Shown: positions 18,143-27,828, numbered from the stretch's first letter. The stretch: 57,681 nucleotides of DNA from Lachnospiraceae bacterium (GCA_017634975.1 JAGBMJ010000071.1:1-57681); one strand, 5' to 3'. The notes: generated by a model from the letters alone, not told the origin. Numbers and translations: made by a program.

Positions 18143-20866
18143 TCAGTGAATTTCTTCCCAGTTATCTGCATCCATGATATCGTCCTTCACCCGGTACCAT
18201 ACGGCATCTGCAGAGCCATACACGTTGCCGTCATACACGGCCCAGTCATCCATCCACAGCACCGTAAAACCGTCTCTTTTACTCTCGGAAGTAATGCGGC
18301 TGCCTGTAAACGGATTGACCGGATCGGCGATCAGTCCCTGCATCGCAAGCGATGGCGTATCCGCATTGGTCATAAAGGCGTTTTCCGTCACCAGCCCGAT
18401 ACTGCCGAAATCCTTCACCAGCAGCAGCGGATTGGCATGCTCTGCATCGATCCCGTTTGCAAACAGCATATCGTCAAACTGCCCGAGTGCCTTCCCATGA
18501 TCGCCGACCAGGATGATACGGGTGTTATCATAAACGCCCCACTCCCGCAACTGATCGAACCACCGTCCCAGTGCCAGCATCGCGGCCATATTGGCATGAT
18601 AGTGCCCCACACTGTATTCCGCATTGTTCTGGTCAAAGTGCAGCACCCGTCCGTTACAGATCTTATCTGCGGTCAGATCATAATCGGAATTGTCCGTTCT
18701 GCGCTCCGGGTTGTAATCCGGCAGCGGCAGGATCGTCGGCTCATGCGTGGTATTGTTGCACATCAGCAGGAAGGTATCCCCTTCCGCCTCGGCCTGCGTA
18801 TAAGCGCCCAGATTCTGCAAAACGGTATAGGCCTGATTGAACAGCGGGTTTCCCGTGGTGTACAGCCGGTCTCCGCGCAGATAGGCGCCGCTGTCATATA
18901 CGTCGTCCTGCCATGCCGGCGGTGTCACTTTGTACCAGCTGTAAAAGAAGAAATTCCGCTCTCTCGTGATCCGGTAGGAGTCCCGGTCCACCCCGGCTTC
19001 CAGTACGCCTTCCATCGTGAGTTCTTTTACATAAGGCGCATCCGCAAACACATCGGTCGCCTTGATGAGCGGTGTCTCCACACTCCCCGCATACGGCAGA
19101 TCACAGACCGTGACACGGTATCCCTGCTCCCCGAAAAGCGTCGGCATCACGCGGATCGCTTCGTTAAATTTTTTCACCAGCGGTTCCCGGTCTCTTTGGT
19201 TGATCGCCTCCGGTGTATATTCATAACCTCCGTACAGCTCCGGTGCGCCGGTATTGGTTGCCAGGCCACCGCTCACGGTATTCGGATAATACGTAAAGCC
19301 GTCAAACTGCTGCGCCAATTGCGGCATCTCCTCGATAAAATACGGGAAATATGCCCCAATCGCGCGATCGAGCATGATCACCACCACATTTTTTCCGCTT
19401 TTACTGAGCGTGATCGCCGGTGCCTCCTGCGCTCCGTTATCCTGTTCCCGCAGGGTTTCGAGGGTCTGCCTCGTGGTCACGATCTTCTGGCCGGACATTA
19501 CAAGCAGTGCAAATACCACGACCAGCATCAGATTGCCGCACAGTTTTCCTGCCTTTTTCCACAGCAGGCTTCCGATCACGACCAGCAGCAGGAGGATCCC
19601 CAGGTTCCCCCACCGCTGCAGTTTTTCATAATGCGGGATCACATCAAACGCCAGCATCGTGGAGATGGATCCGATCTCTGCTTTGTAGCAGAGCGCATCC
19701 GTCAAAAAGATCAGATTCATCAGAAACAGAATGCCGCCGTAGAGCCGCCGTTTCGGCTTCTGCAGCATCCCGTAGATGATATTCCCCCAGAAAAGGAATG
19801 TACCGGCAAACACGCATACCGTGGTAAAGGCATAATGGATCGGTGATATGGTATGATCCGTCACGTAAAAATCCTGCGGTGCATCCCCGATCAGTGTCAT
19901 CGGCAGCCACAATCCCAGCAGCACCGTCAGCGCCAGCTCCATGACAAACACATAATCCGGTGCATTCTCTGCATTTTTATCTGCAATATCCGCGGCCATC
20001 CCCTGCTTTCCAAAGATCCTGCGCAGCACCCATACCAGAAATGCCGCACACAGGATCAGCGCACCGATGCCATACAACACCAGCGCCTCAAAATCCTTCC
20101 GCCCAAGCACCGCAGAGAGCTTTCCGGATGCAAGAAGAAAGATCCCGTAAGCTGCGGTGATCCCGGCAGACAGCATCGCCACCAGACGCTTCGCGTCTTT
20201 CACATACTTCATCACGATATTTTTGCACAGGGAATAGATATTGTTCATGGTCCAGTACAGGACCAGCCCGGAGGGACTGCGATAGAGCAGCACAAGAAAA
20301 ACCGCAGCCAGCACATAGGGCTGCAGTTTCTGTTTCCATGTAAACCCTTTGGTATAGATGGCACTGGAGATTCCGTTGATCACGGTCATCAGTACCGGAA
20401 GCAGATTGATCTGTGCGGAACCGATACGGATCAGTCCGTCCTCTGCCGCCAGATCCCGGATCGGCCCGAAGGATGCACCGGATAAGATCTGCAGATGGGA
20501 TAAAAAGTGATACGCTGCCATAAAGAACGGGATCTGCAGCAGCAGTGACAGGGTTCCCTTCAGCGCATACAATGGTTTGTAGCCCGTTTCCGCAAAATAG
20601 GCCGTCTGCATCATATAACGCTCGTCACCGGTAAACGTTTTTTTGATGTGCGCCATCCAGCGCTCCATCGATTTCTGCTTTTCCCGTTCCTCTTCCTGGA
20701 TCGCTTCCGCCCTGGCATAGAGCGGCAGTACCAGAGTACTGACCGCGATGCTCATTCCGATCAGCGTATATCCTTCATGGCCCAGCAGACTGTACATGAT
20801 CGTAAAGATAATCTCGATCAGATACTCCACCGGGCGTATCATTACATTATAGAATGTGTCAAACAT
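18143..20866 (-). CDS. YidC/Oxa1-like insertase domain fused to an alkaline-phosphatase-superfamily (sulfatase-like) domain
   Basis: A 907-aa membrane protein. Residues 1-225 match YidC/Oxa1: an LPLYARAEAIQ segment with Arg52 where the groove arginine is expected, then a hairpin loop and further membrane helices ending near YWTMNNIYSL. Residues 225-460 add about six more helices. From about 492 a sulfatase/LtaS-like domain follows: VVVIMLD (metal ligand Asp500), a Thr-rich site TNTGAPELYGG (537-547, likely nucleophile) and LVGDHGKALG. It may modify envelope polymers or lipids. The ATG at 20866 has only a weak ribosome site, 29 bases after the putative anti-sigma gene. It is the third gene of the sigma operon. 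Confidence 0.82.
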   Translation of the reverse strand: MFDTFYNVMIRPVEYLIEIIFTIMYSLLGHEGYTLIGMSIAVSTLVLPLYARAEAIQEEEREKQKSMERWMAHIKKTFTGDERYMMQTAYFAETGYKPLYALKGTLSLLLQIPFFMAAYHFLSHLQILSGASFGPIRDLAAEDGLIRIGSAQINLLPVLMTVINGISSAIYTKGFTWKQKLQPYVLAAVFLVLLYRSPSGLVLYWTMNNIYSLCKNIVMKYVKDAKRLVAMLSAGITAAYGIFLLASGKLSAVLGRKDFEALVLYGIGALILCAAFLVWVLRRIFGKQGMAADIADKNAENAPDYVFVMELALTVLLGLWLPMTLIGDAPQDFYVTDHTISPIHYAFTTVCVFAGTFLFWGNIIYGMLQKPKRRLYGGILFLMNLIFLTDALCYKAEIGSISTMLAFDVIPHYEKLQRWGNLGILLLLVVIGSLLWKKAGKLCGNLMLVVVFALLVMSGQKIVTTRQTLETLREQDNGAQEAPAITLSKSGKNVVVIMLDRAIGAYFPYFIEEMPQLAQQFDGFTYYPNTVSGGLATNTGAPELYGGYEYTPEAINQRDREPLVKKFNEAIRVMPTLFGEQGYRVTVCDLPYAGSVETPLIKATDVFADAPYVKELTMEGVLEAGVDRDSYRITRERNFFFYSWYKVTPPAWQDDVYDSGAYLRGDRLYTTGNPLFNQAYTVLQNLGAYTQAEAEGDTFLLMCNNTTHEPTILPLPDYNPERRTDNSDYDLTADKICNGRVLHFDQNNAEYSVGHYHANMAAMLALGRWFDQLREWGVYDNTRIILVGDHGKALGQFDDMLFANGIDAEHANPLLLVKDFGSIGLVTENAFMTNADTPSLAMQGLIADPVNPFTGSRITSESKRDGFTVLWMDDWAVYDGNVYGSADAVWYRVKDDIMDADNWEEIH

Positions 20867-20895
20867 TGCATTAAAATCTTCTGATCTTTATATTT

Positions 20896-21957
20896 TTAGT
20901 CTTCCGGATAAGCGACATCCCGGATCGAAACAAAACTGTAGTTCTGCAGTTCCTGCAGGATACGGTCGACCTCATCCTTCCTCTGTTTCTCTGTCATCGT
21001 TCCTGTCAGGATCAGCACATGGGTGCAATGTCCGGCTCTCGCATCGACATATTCCGTCTCATCCGCCTCCTGCAATACCAGTGACAGATTGGGATCCATA
21101 TCCTTCTGCAGCTGTGTCAGCATCTGCGACAGCTGTTTCTCCGGGATATCGTCACCGACCGTCGATAACAGGAACACAACTTTTCGTTCTTCGCAGGCTG
21201 CTGCCGGAACGGTCAGAGTTTCCTCACTTTCCACCGCATCCTCCGCATTCGCCGTTTCCGCTGCCAAAGCGGGCTCTTCTGACCTCGCCGACTGACTTAG
21301 CGTCTCACCCTCTGACATAGATACACCCGCAGTCTGGGATGCCGGCGCCACGGAATACGAAGCATTTCCGTTTTCGGTTTTGTGCTGTTCCCTTATACTT
21401 TCAATACTGTCCGATATTGTGACAGCATTCATATTGCCGCTTGCCGGTTCTTCCTCTGCCTCGGCCGTTCCCTCCGCCGTATCCACAGATTCCATCGGGT
21501 CCTCCGCCATATCAGCGCTGGCCGGGGCAGATTCCGCAGTCGCCTGCGTGGACCCGGCTGCCGCCGGTGCCATCGTTGTGCCGGAGCTCCGCATACTGCT
21601 CATAACGGGGATCACTACCAGAACACACAGTACCGCAGCAGCCGCCACACCGAAGTATTGCCACGGGATATTCCGCTTTTTCTTTTTCTGCGGTGCTTCG
21701 TTTTTTACGGTATCCCCCGTATCCGGAAGATCCGAAAAGATCTTTTCGAGTTTTTCTTTCTTCTCTATCTTCTCTATCTTATTATCTGTCTTATCTATCT
21801 GATCGTTCTGTGACATTGTCACAGTTTTCGGAAATACTGTCACATTTGTCTGTGCCGCCGCTTCCTGTGCATCCAGTTTTTCTTCGATCTTTCCCCACAG
21901 ATCCGGCAGTTCGGTACGGACAAGATTTTTATATTCGGTTTCCAATGATCTATTCAT
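20896..21957 (-). CDS. Putative anti-sigma factor, single-pass membrane protein
   Basis: A 353-aa protein with a short cytosolic N-terminus (about 1-97, charged and Lys-rich before the membrane), one membrane helix near 100-120 and a long outer part. The outer part begins with an Ala/Ser/Thr/Glu-rich linker and ends in a compact domain (about 255-350). It overlaps the sigma-factor gene by 8 bases, the usual arrangement for an ECF sigma and its anti-sigma. No zinc HCC motif is seen, so the class is unclear. The role is inferred from position and topology. Confidence 0.65.
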   Translation of the reverse strand: MNRSLETEYKNLVRTELPDLWGKIEEKLDAQEAAAQTNVTVFPKTVTMSQNDQIDKTDNKIEKIEKKEKLEKIFSDLPDTGDTVKNEAPQKKKKRNIPWQYFGVAAAAVLCVLVVIPVMSSMRSSGTTMAPAAAGSTQATAESAPASADMAEDPMESVDTAEGTAEAEEEPASGNMNAVTISDSIESIREQHKTENGNASYSVAPASQTAGVSMSEGETLSQSARSEEPALAAETANAEDAVESEETLTVPAAACEERKVVFLLSTVGDDIPEKQLSQMLTQLQKDMDPNLSLVLQEADETEYVDARAGHCTHVLILTGTMTEKQRKDEVDRILQELQNYSFVSIRDVAYPED

Positions 21958-22513
21958 ATCCGTACCTCCTTAATTTTTTGATCGCCGCCTGGTATCGCCA
22001 GGTGACCGTCCCCATCGGGATCTGTAATATTTCCGAAATCTCTTTGAATGTCATATCCGAAAGAACCTTCATATCAACGATCTCTCGTTCCTCCGGTTTC
22101 AGCCTCGCCAGCGCTTCCTGTATGGAAAGCTGCTCTACAACGCCGTCCTCTACGCCTTCTCCGGGCGTCTCCTGTTCGGAGAAATCTTCGATCCCTCCGC
22201 TGTCGTCCTCCTCATCGCCTCCGCTGCCCATCAGCACTTCCCGCTTATGTTTTCGCAGCTCATCGATCGCCATATTCCTTGCGATGGTCGCCAGCCAGCC
22301 TTTGTGCCCGCTGCCGGGCTGAAACTTCGCTGCCGAGTTCCAGATCCGGATAAACACATCACTGGTCACGTCTTCGGCCGTTTCTTTCTGCTGTACCACG
22401 CCCAGAACAATGGTATACAGATATGGCAGATATTCTTCGTAGATCTCCTTCAGTGCATTGCGGTCACCACCGGCGATGGTTTGCATGCACTCCGCAAATC
22501 TTTCCTCTGTCAC
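21950..22513 (-). CDS. ECF-type RNA polymerase sigma factor
   Basis: A 187-aa sigma-70 family protein with region 2 (ALKEIYEEYLPYLYTIV, ETAEDVTSDVFIRIW, WLATIARNMAIDELRKHKRE) and region 4 (LKPEEREIVDMKVLSDMTFKEI.. GTVTWRYQAAIKKLRR), joined by an acidic linker. A GTG at 22603 gives a longer frame but has no ribosome site. The GTG at 22513 has GGAAAGGA nearby and matches the family's usual N-terminus, so it is preferred. It heads the operon with the membrane protein and the YidC-sulfatase fusion, which is likely to belong to its regulon. Confidence 0.88.
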   Translation of the reverse strand: MTEERFAECMQTIAGGDRNALKEIYEEYLPYLYTIVLGVVQQKETAEDVTSDVFIRIWNSAAKFQPGSGHKGWLATIARNMAIDELRKHKREVLMGSGGDEEDDSGGIEDFSEQETPGEGVEDGVVEQLSIQEALARLKPEEREIVDMKVLSDMTFKEISEILQIPMGTVTWRYQAAIKKLRRYGYE

Positions 22514-22680
22514 GGCATATCCTTTCCGCAACCGGTACCGGACCTCTTTTTCTCTTCTGTATGAGATACGGATCTCCGATCGCTTTTTTATGGTTTCCTT
22601 CACAAAATTTCTTTGCTTTTTTCCTTCCGATAGTTTACACTAAATCCCATAAAAAGAAAAGGGAAAGATAGGTACGGTCC

Positions 22681-23136
22681 ATGGAAATCGAACGTAAGTT
22701 TTTGATCCGGAGATTGCCGGAAGATCTGGAACAGTACCCGTTCCGTCTGCTGGAGCAGGGCTACTTAAATACCGATCCCGTAGTACGGGTGCGCAAAGAG
22801 GATGACGATCATTACCTGACTTATAAAGGAAAAGGCTTCCTTGCCCGGGAAGAATATAACCTTCCTCTCAATGCAGAGGCTTATGCGCATCTGATCCAGA
22901 AAGCTGACGGAAATATCATCCGCAAAAAACGCTACCGGATCCCGATCGAAGGCACAGACCTCACGATCGAACTGGATGTTTTCGATGCGCCGTTTGCCCC
23001 TCTCATCCTCGCCGAAGTCGAGTTTGAGAACATTGCGCAGGCACAGGCGTTTCTTCCACCGGAATGGTTTGGGGAAGATGTGACGGAAAACCGCGAATAC
23101 AGCAACAGTTATCTTTCGCGAAAAGAATTCTCATAA
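22681..23136 (+). CDS. CYTH-domain protein (triphosphate tunnel metalloenzyme)
   Basis: A 151-aa single CYTH domain. The EIERKFL signature is at residues 2-8, followed by the basic and acidic strands expected of the tunnel: VRVRKED, YLTYKGKG, RKKRYRIP, IELDVFD and LAEVEFE. Family members hydrolyse inorganic tripolyphosphate or related triphosphates using divalent metal. It is a single gene, divergent from the sigma operon. The ribosome site (AGGTACGG) is modest. Confidence 0.85.
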   Translation: MEIERKFLIRRLPEDLEQYPFRLLEQGYLNTDPVVRVRKEDDDHYLTYKGKGFLAREEYNLPLNAEAYAHLIQKADGNIIRKKRYRIPIEGTDLTIELDVFDAPFAPLILAEVEFENIAQAQAFLPPEWFGEDVTENREYSNSYLSRKEFS

Positions 23137-23163
23137 AAAACCAGGGGGGGCCCCCTGGTTTTT
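23135..23163. terminator. Bidirectional terminator between the CYTH gene and malQ
   Basis: Palindrome AAAACCAGGGGG / CCCCCTGGTTTT with a 2-base centre and T tracts on both strands. Its arms match the AAACCAGGGGG part of the 36653-36746 palindrome, so it may be a short family B member. Confidence 0.85.
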
Positions 23164-23164
23164 C

Positions 23165-24652
23165 TTACTTATTTTTTCTGCCGTATAGCTCCGTCATCTC
23201 CCGGATCCGTTCTGCCAGTTCCCCGGTATATACGCCAGCCTGCATCCTCCAGTTCCAGTTATCCCCCAGGGTAGACGGTATATTGATCCTGCCTTCATTC
23301 CCCAGTTCCAGATAATCCTGCATCGGAATGATCGCCGTATCCGCGACACTCGCCATCGCCAGCCGGATAAGATCCCAGGCGATGTGTTTCGTACTCCTGA
23401 TGTTCATATACTTCTTTGTATATGCCTGATCCCTGCGATTGAGCTGCGCAAACCAGCCGATCGTGGTATCGTTGTCATGGGTTCCGGTATACACCACACA
23501 GTTCCGTTCAATATTATGCGGGATATGGTCATTATCCTCATTGCTGTCAAAGGCAAATTCCAGGATCTTCATTCCCGGATATCCGGTCTTCTTCACCAGT
23601 TTCCGGACACTCGGAGTGATCATCCCCAGATCCTCCGCAATGATCCGCTGCTCTCCCAGCTTCTTCTTCATCGTATCAAACAAGTCGTATCCCGGACCTT
23701 TTACCCAATGTCCGAACTCTGCCGTCGGATCTCCGTACGGAACATTATAATACTCGTCAAAGCCGCGGAAGTGATCGATACGTACCACATCATACAGTGC
23801 AAAGCAAGCTTCCATTCGTTTGAGCCACCACGCATAACCGGTCTTCTTATGATAGTCCCAGTCATACAGCGGATTGCCCCAGAGCTGCCCGGTCTTTGCA
23901 AAATAATCCGGCGGGCATCCGGCCACTCCCGTGGGATATCCCTTGGAATCCAATTGGAACAGCTTCGGATCTGCCCAGGTATCTGCACTGTCAAATGCCA
24001 CATAGATCGGGATATCCCCGATGATCCGGATCCCTTTCTCATTGGCATACTGCTTTAATGCCTTCCATTGCCGGTCAAACAGATACTGCACAAACTTCTC
24101 ACAGCCCATCTGCACGGCATGCGCCTCCTCCTGCGCAAACGCCTTGAGCGCTGCGCGTTTGCGAAGACGCAGGGAATCTTCCCATTCCATAAAGCTCTTG
24201 CCTTTGTTCGCATCCTTGATCGTGCGGAACAGGGCATAATCCTCCAGCCAGAATGCATTCTTTTTTACAAACGCCCGATAATCCTTCTCCGACTCGATAC
24301 CGCTCCGCTGATACGCTTTCATCAACAGCTTCATGCGGTTGCGGTACAGTTTCTCATAATCAACCTTCTTCGGATCATCTCCCCAGTTGATCTTCGTCAC
24401 TTCCTTTTTGGTCAGCCATCCCTTTTGGATCAGGTCATCAAAATCGACAAAATACGGATTGCCTGCAAATGTCGAAAACGACTGATACGGCGAATCTCCG
24501 TAACTGGTCGGTCCCATCGGCAGCACCTGCCAATACGTCTGTCCGGCTTCTGCCAGAAAATCCACAAATGCATACGCCTCTTCGGAAAAACATCCGATCC
24601 CGTACTTCGACGGCAGACTGAAGACCGGTAATAATACTCCGCTTGCTCTCAT
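23165..24652 (-). CDS. malQ: 4-alpha-glucanotransferase (GH77, amylomaltase)
   Basis: A 495-aa GH77 enzyme that moves alpha-1,4-glucan segments between maltodextrins and feeds phosphorylase. It shows the nucleophile region VVRIDHFRGFDEYY, the acid/base region IIAEDLG and YTGTHDNDTTIGW. Length is normal. The ATG at 24652 follows GAGG at 11 bases. It lies downstream of phosphorylase 2 but has its own promoter in the gap. Confidence 0.95.
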   Translation of the reverse strand: MRASGVLLPVFSLPSKYGIGCFSEEAYAFVDFLAEAGQTYWQVLPMGPTSYGDSPYQSFSTFAGNPYFVDFDDLIQKGWLTKKEVTKINWGDDPKKVDYEKLYRNRMKLLMKAYQRSGIESEKDYRAFVKKNAFWLEDYALFRTIKDANKGKSFMEWEDSLRLRKRAALKAFAQEEAHAVQMGCEKFVQYLFDRQWKALKQYANEKGIRIIGDIPIYVAFDSADTWADPKLFQLDSKGYPTGVAGCPPDYFAKTGQLWGNPLYDWDYHKKTGYAWWLKRMEACFALYDVVRIDHFRGFDEYYNVPYGDPTAEFGHWVKGPGYDLFDTMKKKLGEQRIIAEDLGMITPSVRKLVKKTGYPGMKILEFAFDSNEDNDHIPHNIERNCVVYTGTHDNDTTIGWFAQLNRRDQAYTKKYMNIRSTKHIAWDLIRLAMASVADTAIIPMQDYLELGNEGRINIPSTLGDNWNWRMQAGVYTGELAERIREMTELYGRKNK

Positions 24653-24716
24653 AAAACTTAATTCCTCTGCACCGCCTTCTTTCCGGCGTGCTGACTTCCT
24701 TCATAAAATATGTAAC

Positions 24717-24745
24717 ATTATAGCTTGTGAAAACAAAAAGCGCAA
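24717..24745 (-). promoter_or_regulatory. malQ promoter overlapping the phosphorylase 2 terminator
   Basis: Minus strand: -35 TTGCGC (24740-24745), 17-base spacer, -10 TATAAT (24717-24722). The -35 is formed by the last bases of the terminator stem. Confidence 0.6.
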
Positions 24746-24761
24746 GTTTTCAAACCTGCGC
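24731..24761 (-). terminator. Terminator of phosphorylase 2
   Basis: Minus strand stem GCGCAGGTTT / AAACTTGCGC with one mismatch, followed by TTTTTGTTTT (24731-24739). It starts 22 bases after the stop codon. Confidence 0.8.
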
Positions 24762-24782
24762 CTTTCGTATCCGTTACCCGAA

Positions 24783-26978
24783 TTAGAGTTTCCAGATATC
24801 GCGATTGTAATCCGCGATCGTACGATCCGAAGAGAAGTAGCCTGCCATCGCAATGTTCACCAGCATCCTCTGCCGCCACTTCTTACGGTTTTCAAATGCC
24901 TTCAATGCCTGATCCTTTACCTTAATATAATCACGCAGATCCAGAAGCCCCATAAACCAGTCCTTACCGACGATCTCATTATACAGTCTCTGAAGACTCA
25001 CTTTATCGCCGATCTTCAATACCTTCGGATCGATGATAAAATCAACCGCTTCTTTGATCACCGGATCGTTTTCATAGAGCTGATCTGCATGATACTCCGC
25101 ATTGTAGTTTTCACGCAGTTTCAGTACCTCGTCGGATTTCTTTCCGAAGATAAAGATATTGTCATCCCCCACCAGTTCATGGATCTCCACATTCGCACCG
25201 TCATCCGTTCCCAGAGTCACTGCACCGTTCAGCATAAACTTCATGTTGCCGGTACCGGATGCTTCCTGGCTCGCCAGTGAGATCTGTTCGGAAATATCGC
25301 ATGCCGGGATCAGTTTTTCCGCATAGGATACGTTGTAATTTTCCACAAAAACGATCTTCATATACCGGCTTACTTCCGGATCGTTATTTACGATCTTCTG
25401 TAATACCAGCAGCAGATGGATGATATCCTGTGCGATCACATACGCCGGAGCCGCCTTTGCGCCGAAGATAAAGCTGATCGGACGTCCCGGTTTCTTTCCT
25501 TTCTTGATCTCCAGGTATTTATGGATAATGTAAAGCGCATTCATCTGCTGACGCTTATACTCATGCATACGTTTGATCTGGATATCAAAGATGCTCTCCG
25601 GATCCAGTTCCACACCTTCCGCTTTTTTGATATATGCACAGAGTTCCAGTTTCTTCTGCTTCTTGATCGCTTCGATGCGCTTCAGGACTTTTGCATCGTC
25701 TTTGTACGCAAGCAGTTTCTGCAGTTCATTGGCATCCTCTTTGAAACCGTCACCGATCAGAGAAGTGATGCAGTCGGCCAGATCATGATTGCAGGACAAT
25801 AACCAGCGGCGGAATGTGATGCCGTTGGTCTTGTTGTTAAATTTCTTCGGATAGATCTTATAGAAATCATTCAGCTCGGTATTCTTTAAGATCTCCGTAT
25901 GCAGTGCTGCCACACCGTTAACCGAGAAACCGTAATGGATATCGATATGCGCCATATGCACACGTTTCTGATCATCGATGATCCACACCTTCGGATTCTT
26001 ATACTTTGCCATCACGCGGCGGTTCAGTTCTTCGATGATCGGGAGCAGCTGCGGGACGGCTTTTTTCAAAAACCTGATCGGCCATTTTTCCAATGCTTCC
26101 GCAAGGATCGTATGGTTCGTATACGCGCAGGTCTTGCTCACCACCTTGATGGCTTCGTCCATGGAGAAGCCTTCCTGCTCCGTCAGGATACGGATCAGTT
26201 CCGGGATCACCATTGTCGGATGCGTATCATTGATCTGGATCACGGCATGCTTATACAGCTGATGCAGATCGTATCCTTTTTCTTTCATCTCCTTGAGGAT
26301 CAGCTGTGCACCGCTGCTTACCATAAAGTACTGCTGATAGATACGCAGGATCCGTCCGGCATCGTCCGAATCGTCCGGATACAAAAACAGCGTCAGATTT
26401 TTTTTGATCCTGTTCTTGTCAAAATCGATTCCTTTCTGTACCAGACTTTCATCGATGCTTTCCAGATCAAACAGATGCAGTTTGTTCACGCCTTTATGAT
26501 AACCGACAACATCAATATCATACAAACGTGACGTCACCGCTGTCTTTCCGAAATATACTTTAAACGTCGTATCGGTTTTGTTCAGCCAGCTGTTGTCTTC
26601 GATCCAGTCATTCTTTTCTGCGGTTTGCTTGTTCCGTTTGAATACCTGTTTGAACAAACCGTAATGATAATTCAGTCCGATCCCGTCCCCCGGCAGATTG
26701 AGTGTTGCGATCGAGTCGATAAAGCATGCCGCAAGGCGTCCCAGGCCGCCGTTTCCCAGAGACGGTTCCGGCTCACACTCTTCGATCCGGCTCAAGTCTT
26801 TTCCTTCTGCTGCCAGCGCTTCTTTTAATTCATCGTAGATTCCCAGATTGATCAGATTATTGGAGAGGAGTTTTCCGATCAGAAATTCCGCAGAGATATA
26901 ATAGATCTTTTTCTTTCCTTTGATCTGCGGACGATCCGCCAGTTCATCTTTGGTAAATAAAAGAAGTGCACGATACAA
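24783..26978 (-). CDS. Glycogen/maltodextrin phosphorylase 2 (GT35), start uncertain, possibly fused by frameshift
   Basis: A phosphorylase with the full catalytic core: [26 protein letters not shown] and the PLP site [12 protein letters not shown] (Lys580 counted from the TTG). The first possible start is TTG at 26978, but it has no ribosome site and lies inside conserved sequence. The open frame continues upstream for 30 more codons with phosphorylase-like sequence ([14 protein letters not shown]), without ATG, GTG or TTG, to the A9 run at 27069-27077 in the histone-H1-like gene. A -1 step there, or one extra A, would fuse the two frames. The coordinates given are the minimal coding span. 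Confidence 0.85.
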   Translation of the reverse strand: MYRALLLFTKDELADRPQIKGKKKIYYISAEFLIGKLLSNNLINLGIYDELKEALAAEGKDLSRIEECEPEPSLGNGGLGRLAACFIDSIATLNLPGDGIGLNYHYGLFKQVFKRNKQTAEKNDWIEDNSWLNKTDTTFKVYFGKTAVTSRLYDIDVVGYHKGVNKLHLFDLESIDESLVQKGIDFDKNRIKKNLTLFLYPDDSDDAGRILRIYQQYFMVSSGAQLILKEMKEKGYDLHQLYKHAVIQINDTHPTMVIPELIRILTEQEGFSMDEAIKVVSKTCAYTNHTILAEALEKWPIRFLKKAVPQLLPIIEELNRRVMAKYKNPKVWIIDDQKRVHMAHIDIHYGFSVNGVAALHTEILKNTELNDFYKIYPKKFNNKTNGITFRRWLLSCNHDLADCITSLIGDGFKEDANELQKLLAYKDDAKVLKRIEAIKKQKKLELCAYIKKAEGVELDPESIFDIQIKRMHEYKRQQMNALYIIHKYLEIKKGKKPGRPISFIFGAKAAPAYVIAQDIIHLLLVLQKIVNNDPEVSRYMKIVFVENYNVSYAEKLIPACDISEQISLASQEASGTGNMKFMLNGAVTLGTDDGANVEIHELVGDDNIFIFGKKSDEVLKLRENYNAEYHADQLYENDPVIKEAVDFIIDPKVLKIGDKVSLQRLYNEIVGKDWFMGLLDLRDYIKVKDQALKAFENRKKWRQRMLVNIAMAGYFSSDRTIADYNRDIWKL

Positions 26979-27055
26979 TTCACGATCGCTGCACTTCTTT
27001 AATGGCTTGTTAAATAAACTCTCACAAACTGTTTCGAGTTTCTGAAAAGCGTTAT

Positions 27056-27718
27056 TTAGTTCGTTGTCTTTTTTTTTGCAGATGTAGGCGCAGGCTTCTT
27101 TGCTGCCGTTGTTTTCTTGGTTGCTGCTGCCTTTGTCGTCTTCTTTTCTGCAGTTGCCTTCTTTGCTGCAGTTGTCTTTGCTGCCGCCTTTGTCACTTTC
27201 TTTGCTGCTGCCGCCTTCGTAGCAGTTGCCTTTGTGGTCTTCTTTACAGCAGTCTTCTTCTCTGCTGCTGCTTTCGTAGTCTTCTTTGCTGCAGTCGTCT
27301 TCGCTGCTGCTGCCTTTGTTGTCTTCTTTGCTGCAGTTGTCTTCGCTGCTGCTGCCTTTGTTGTCTTCTTTGCTGCAGTCGTCTTCGTTGCTGCTGCCTT
27401 TGTTGTCTTCTTTGCTGCAGTTGTCTTCGCTGCTGCTGCCTTTGTTGTCTTCTTTGCTGCAGTCGTCTTCGTTGCTGCTGCCTTTGTTGTCTTCTTTGCT
27501 GCAGTCGTCTTCGTTGCTGCTGCCTTCGTTGTCTTCTTTGCTGCAACTGCCTTCTTTGCAGGTTCAGCCTTTGCTGTAGTCTTCTTTGCTGCGGCCTTCT
27601 TTGCAGGTGCCTTATCAGCTGCCTTTGCGGTCTTCTTTACTGCAGTCTTCTTTTCTGCAGTTGCCTTCTTAGTTTCTTTCTTGGTCTCAGTTTCTTTCGA
27701 TGCAGCAGGTCTTGCCAT
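27056..27718 (-). CDS. Histone-H1-like Lys/Ala/Thr-rich protein
   Basis: A 220-aa low-complexity basic protein made almost wholly of Lys, Ala and Thr. Six 14-residue units of the type [14 protein letters not shown] cover residues 59-142. It resembles the C-terminal tails of histone H1 and bacterial H1-like proteins, which bind nucleic acid without sequence preference. The ATG at 27718 has GAGGAG nine bases away, and a strong promoter lies upstream. Its stop codon (27056-27058) lies just past a run of nine A, inside the reading frame of phosphorylase 2. It may be a free DNA-binding protein, an N-terminal tail of the phosphorylase, or both. Confidence 0.75.
   Translation of the reverse strand: MARPAASKETETKKETKKATAEKKTAVKKTAKAADKAPAKKAAAKKTTAKAEPAKKAVAAKKTTKAAATKTTAAKKTTKAAATKTTAAKKTTKAAAAKTTAAKKTTKAAATKTTAAKKTTKAAAAKTTAAKKTTKAAAAKTTAAKKTTKAAAEKKTAVKKTTKATATKAAAAKKVTKAAAKTTAAKKATAEKKTTKAAATKKTTAAKKPAPTSAKKKTTN
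27069..27077 (-). promoter_or_regulatory. A9 slippery run joining the H1-like and phosphorylase 2 frames
   Basis: On the coding strand the H1-like frame reads GCA AAA AAA AAG ACA. Re-reading one base back gives AAA GAC AAC GAA, which is exactly the phosphorylase frame. One extra A added by RNA polymerase, or present in the DNA, does the same. A AAA AAG is a well-known -1 slippery sequence. No obvious stimulatory hairpin follows, which would favour transcript slippage or a variable homopolymer over programmed ribosomal frameshifting. Confidence 0.5.
27293..27544 (-). repeat. Six 42-bp tandem repeats inside the H1-like gene
   Basis: Six in-frame units of 42 bases encode [14 protein letters not shown], with x being T or A. 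Units are nearly identical at DNA level, so copy number may vary between strains. Confidence 0.85.
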
Positions 27719-27799
27719 TTTCTTTTTCTCCTCTTCTCTTTTGGAAAATAATACGATAAATTAAAAAATGATTTTAAGGAAATCCCTTAAATTGCCTTT

Positions 27800-27828
27800 A
27801 TATTAACTGAATACGTTCCCTATGTCAA
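27800..27828 (-). promoter_or_regulatory. Strong sigma-A promoter of the H1-like gene
   Basis: Minus strand: consensus -35 TTGACA (27823-27828), 17-base spacer, -10 TAATAT (27800-27805). Confidence 0.8.

Noticed and set aside
18146-19846. Plus-strand open frame of 566 codons opposite the YidC-sulfatase fusion
   Set aside because: Antisense shadow; no ribosome site and no recognisable sequence.
27293-27544. Regular 42-bp repeats considered as a CRISPR array
   Set aside because: Units are contiguous, in frame and coding, with no unique spacers and no cas genes.
27117-27764. Plus-strand hydrophobic open frame (Phe/Val/Ala) opposite the H1-like gene
   Set aside because: It arises from the Lys/Ala/Thr codon pattern read backwards; the minus strand has the promoter and ribosome site.
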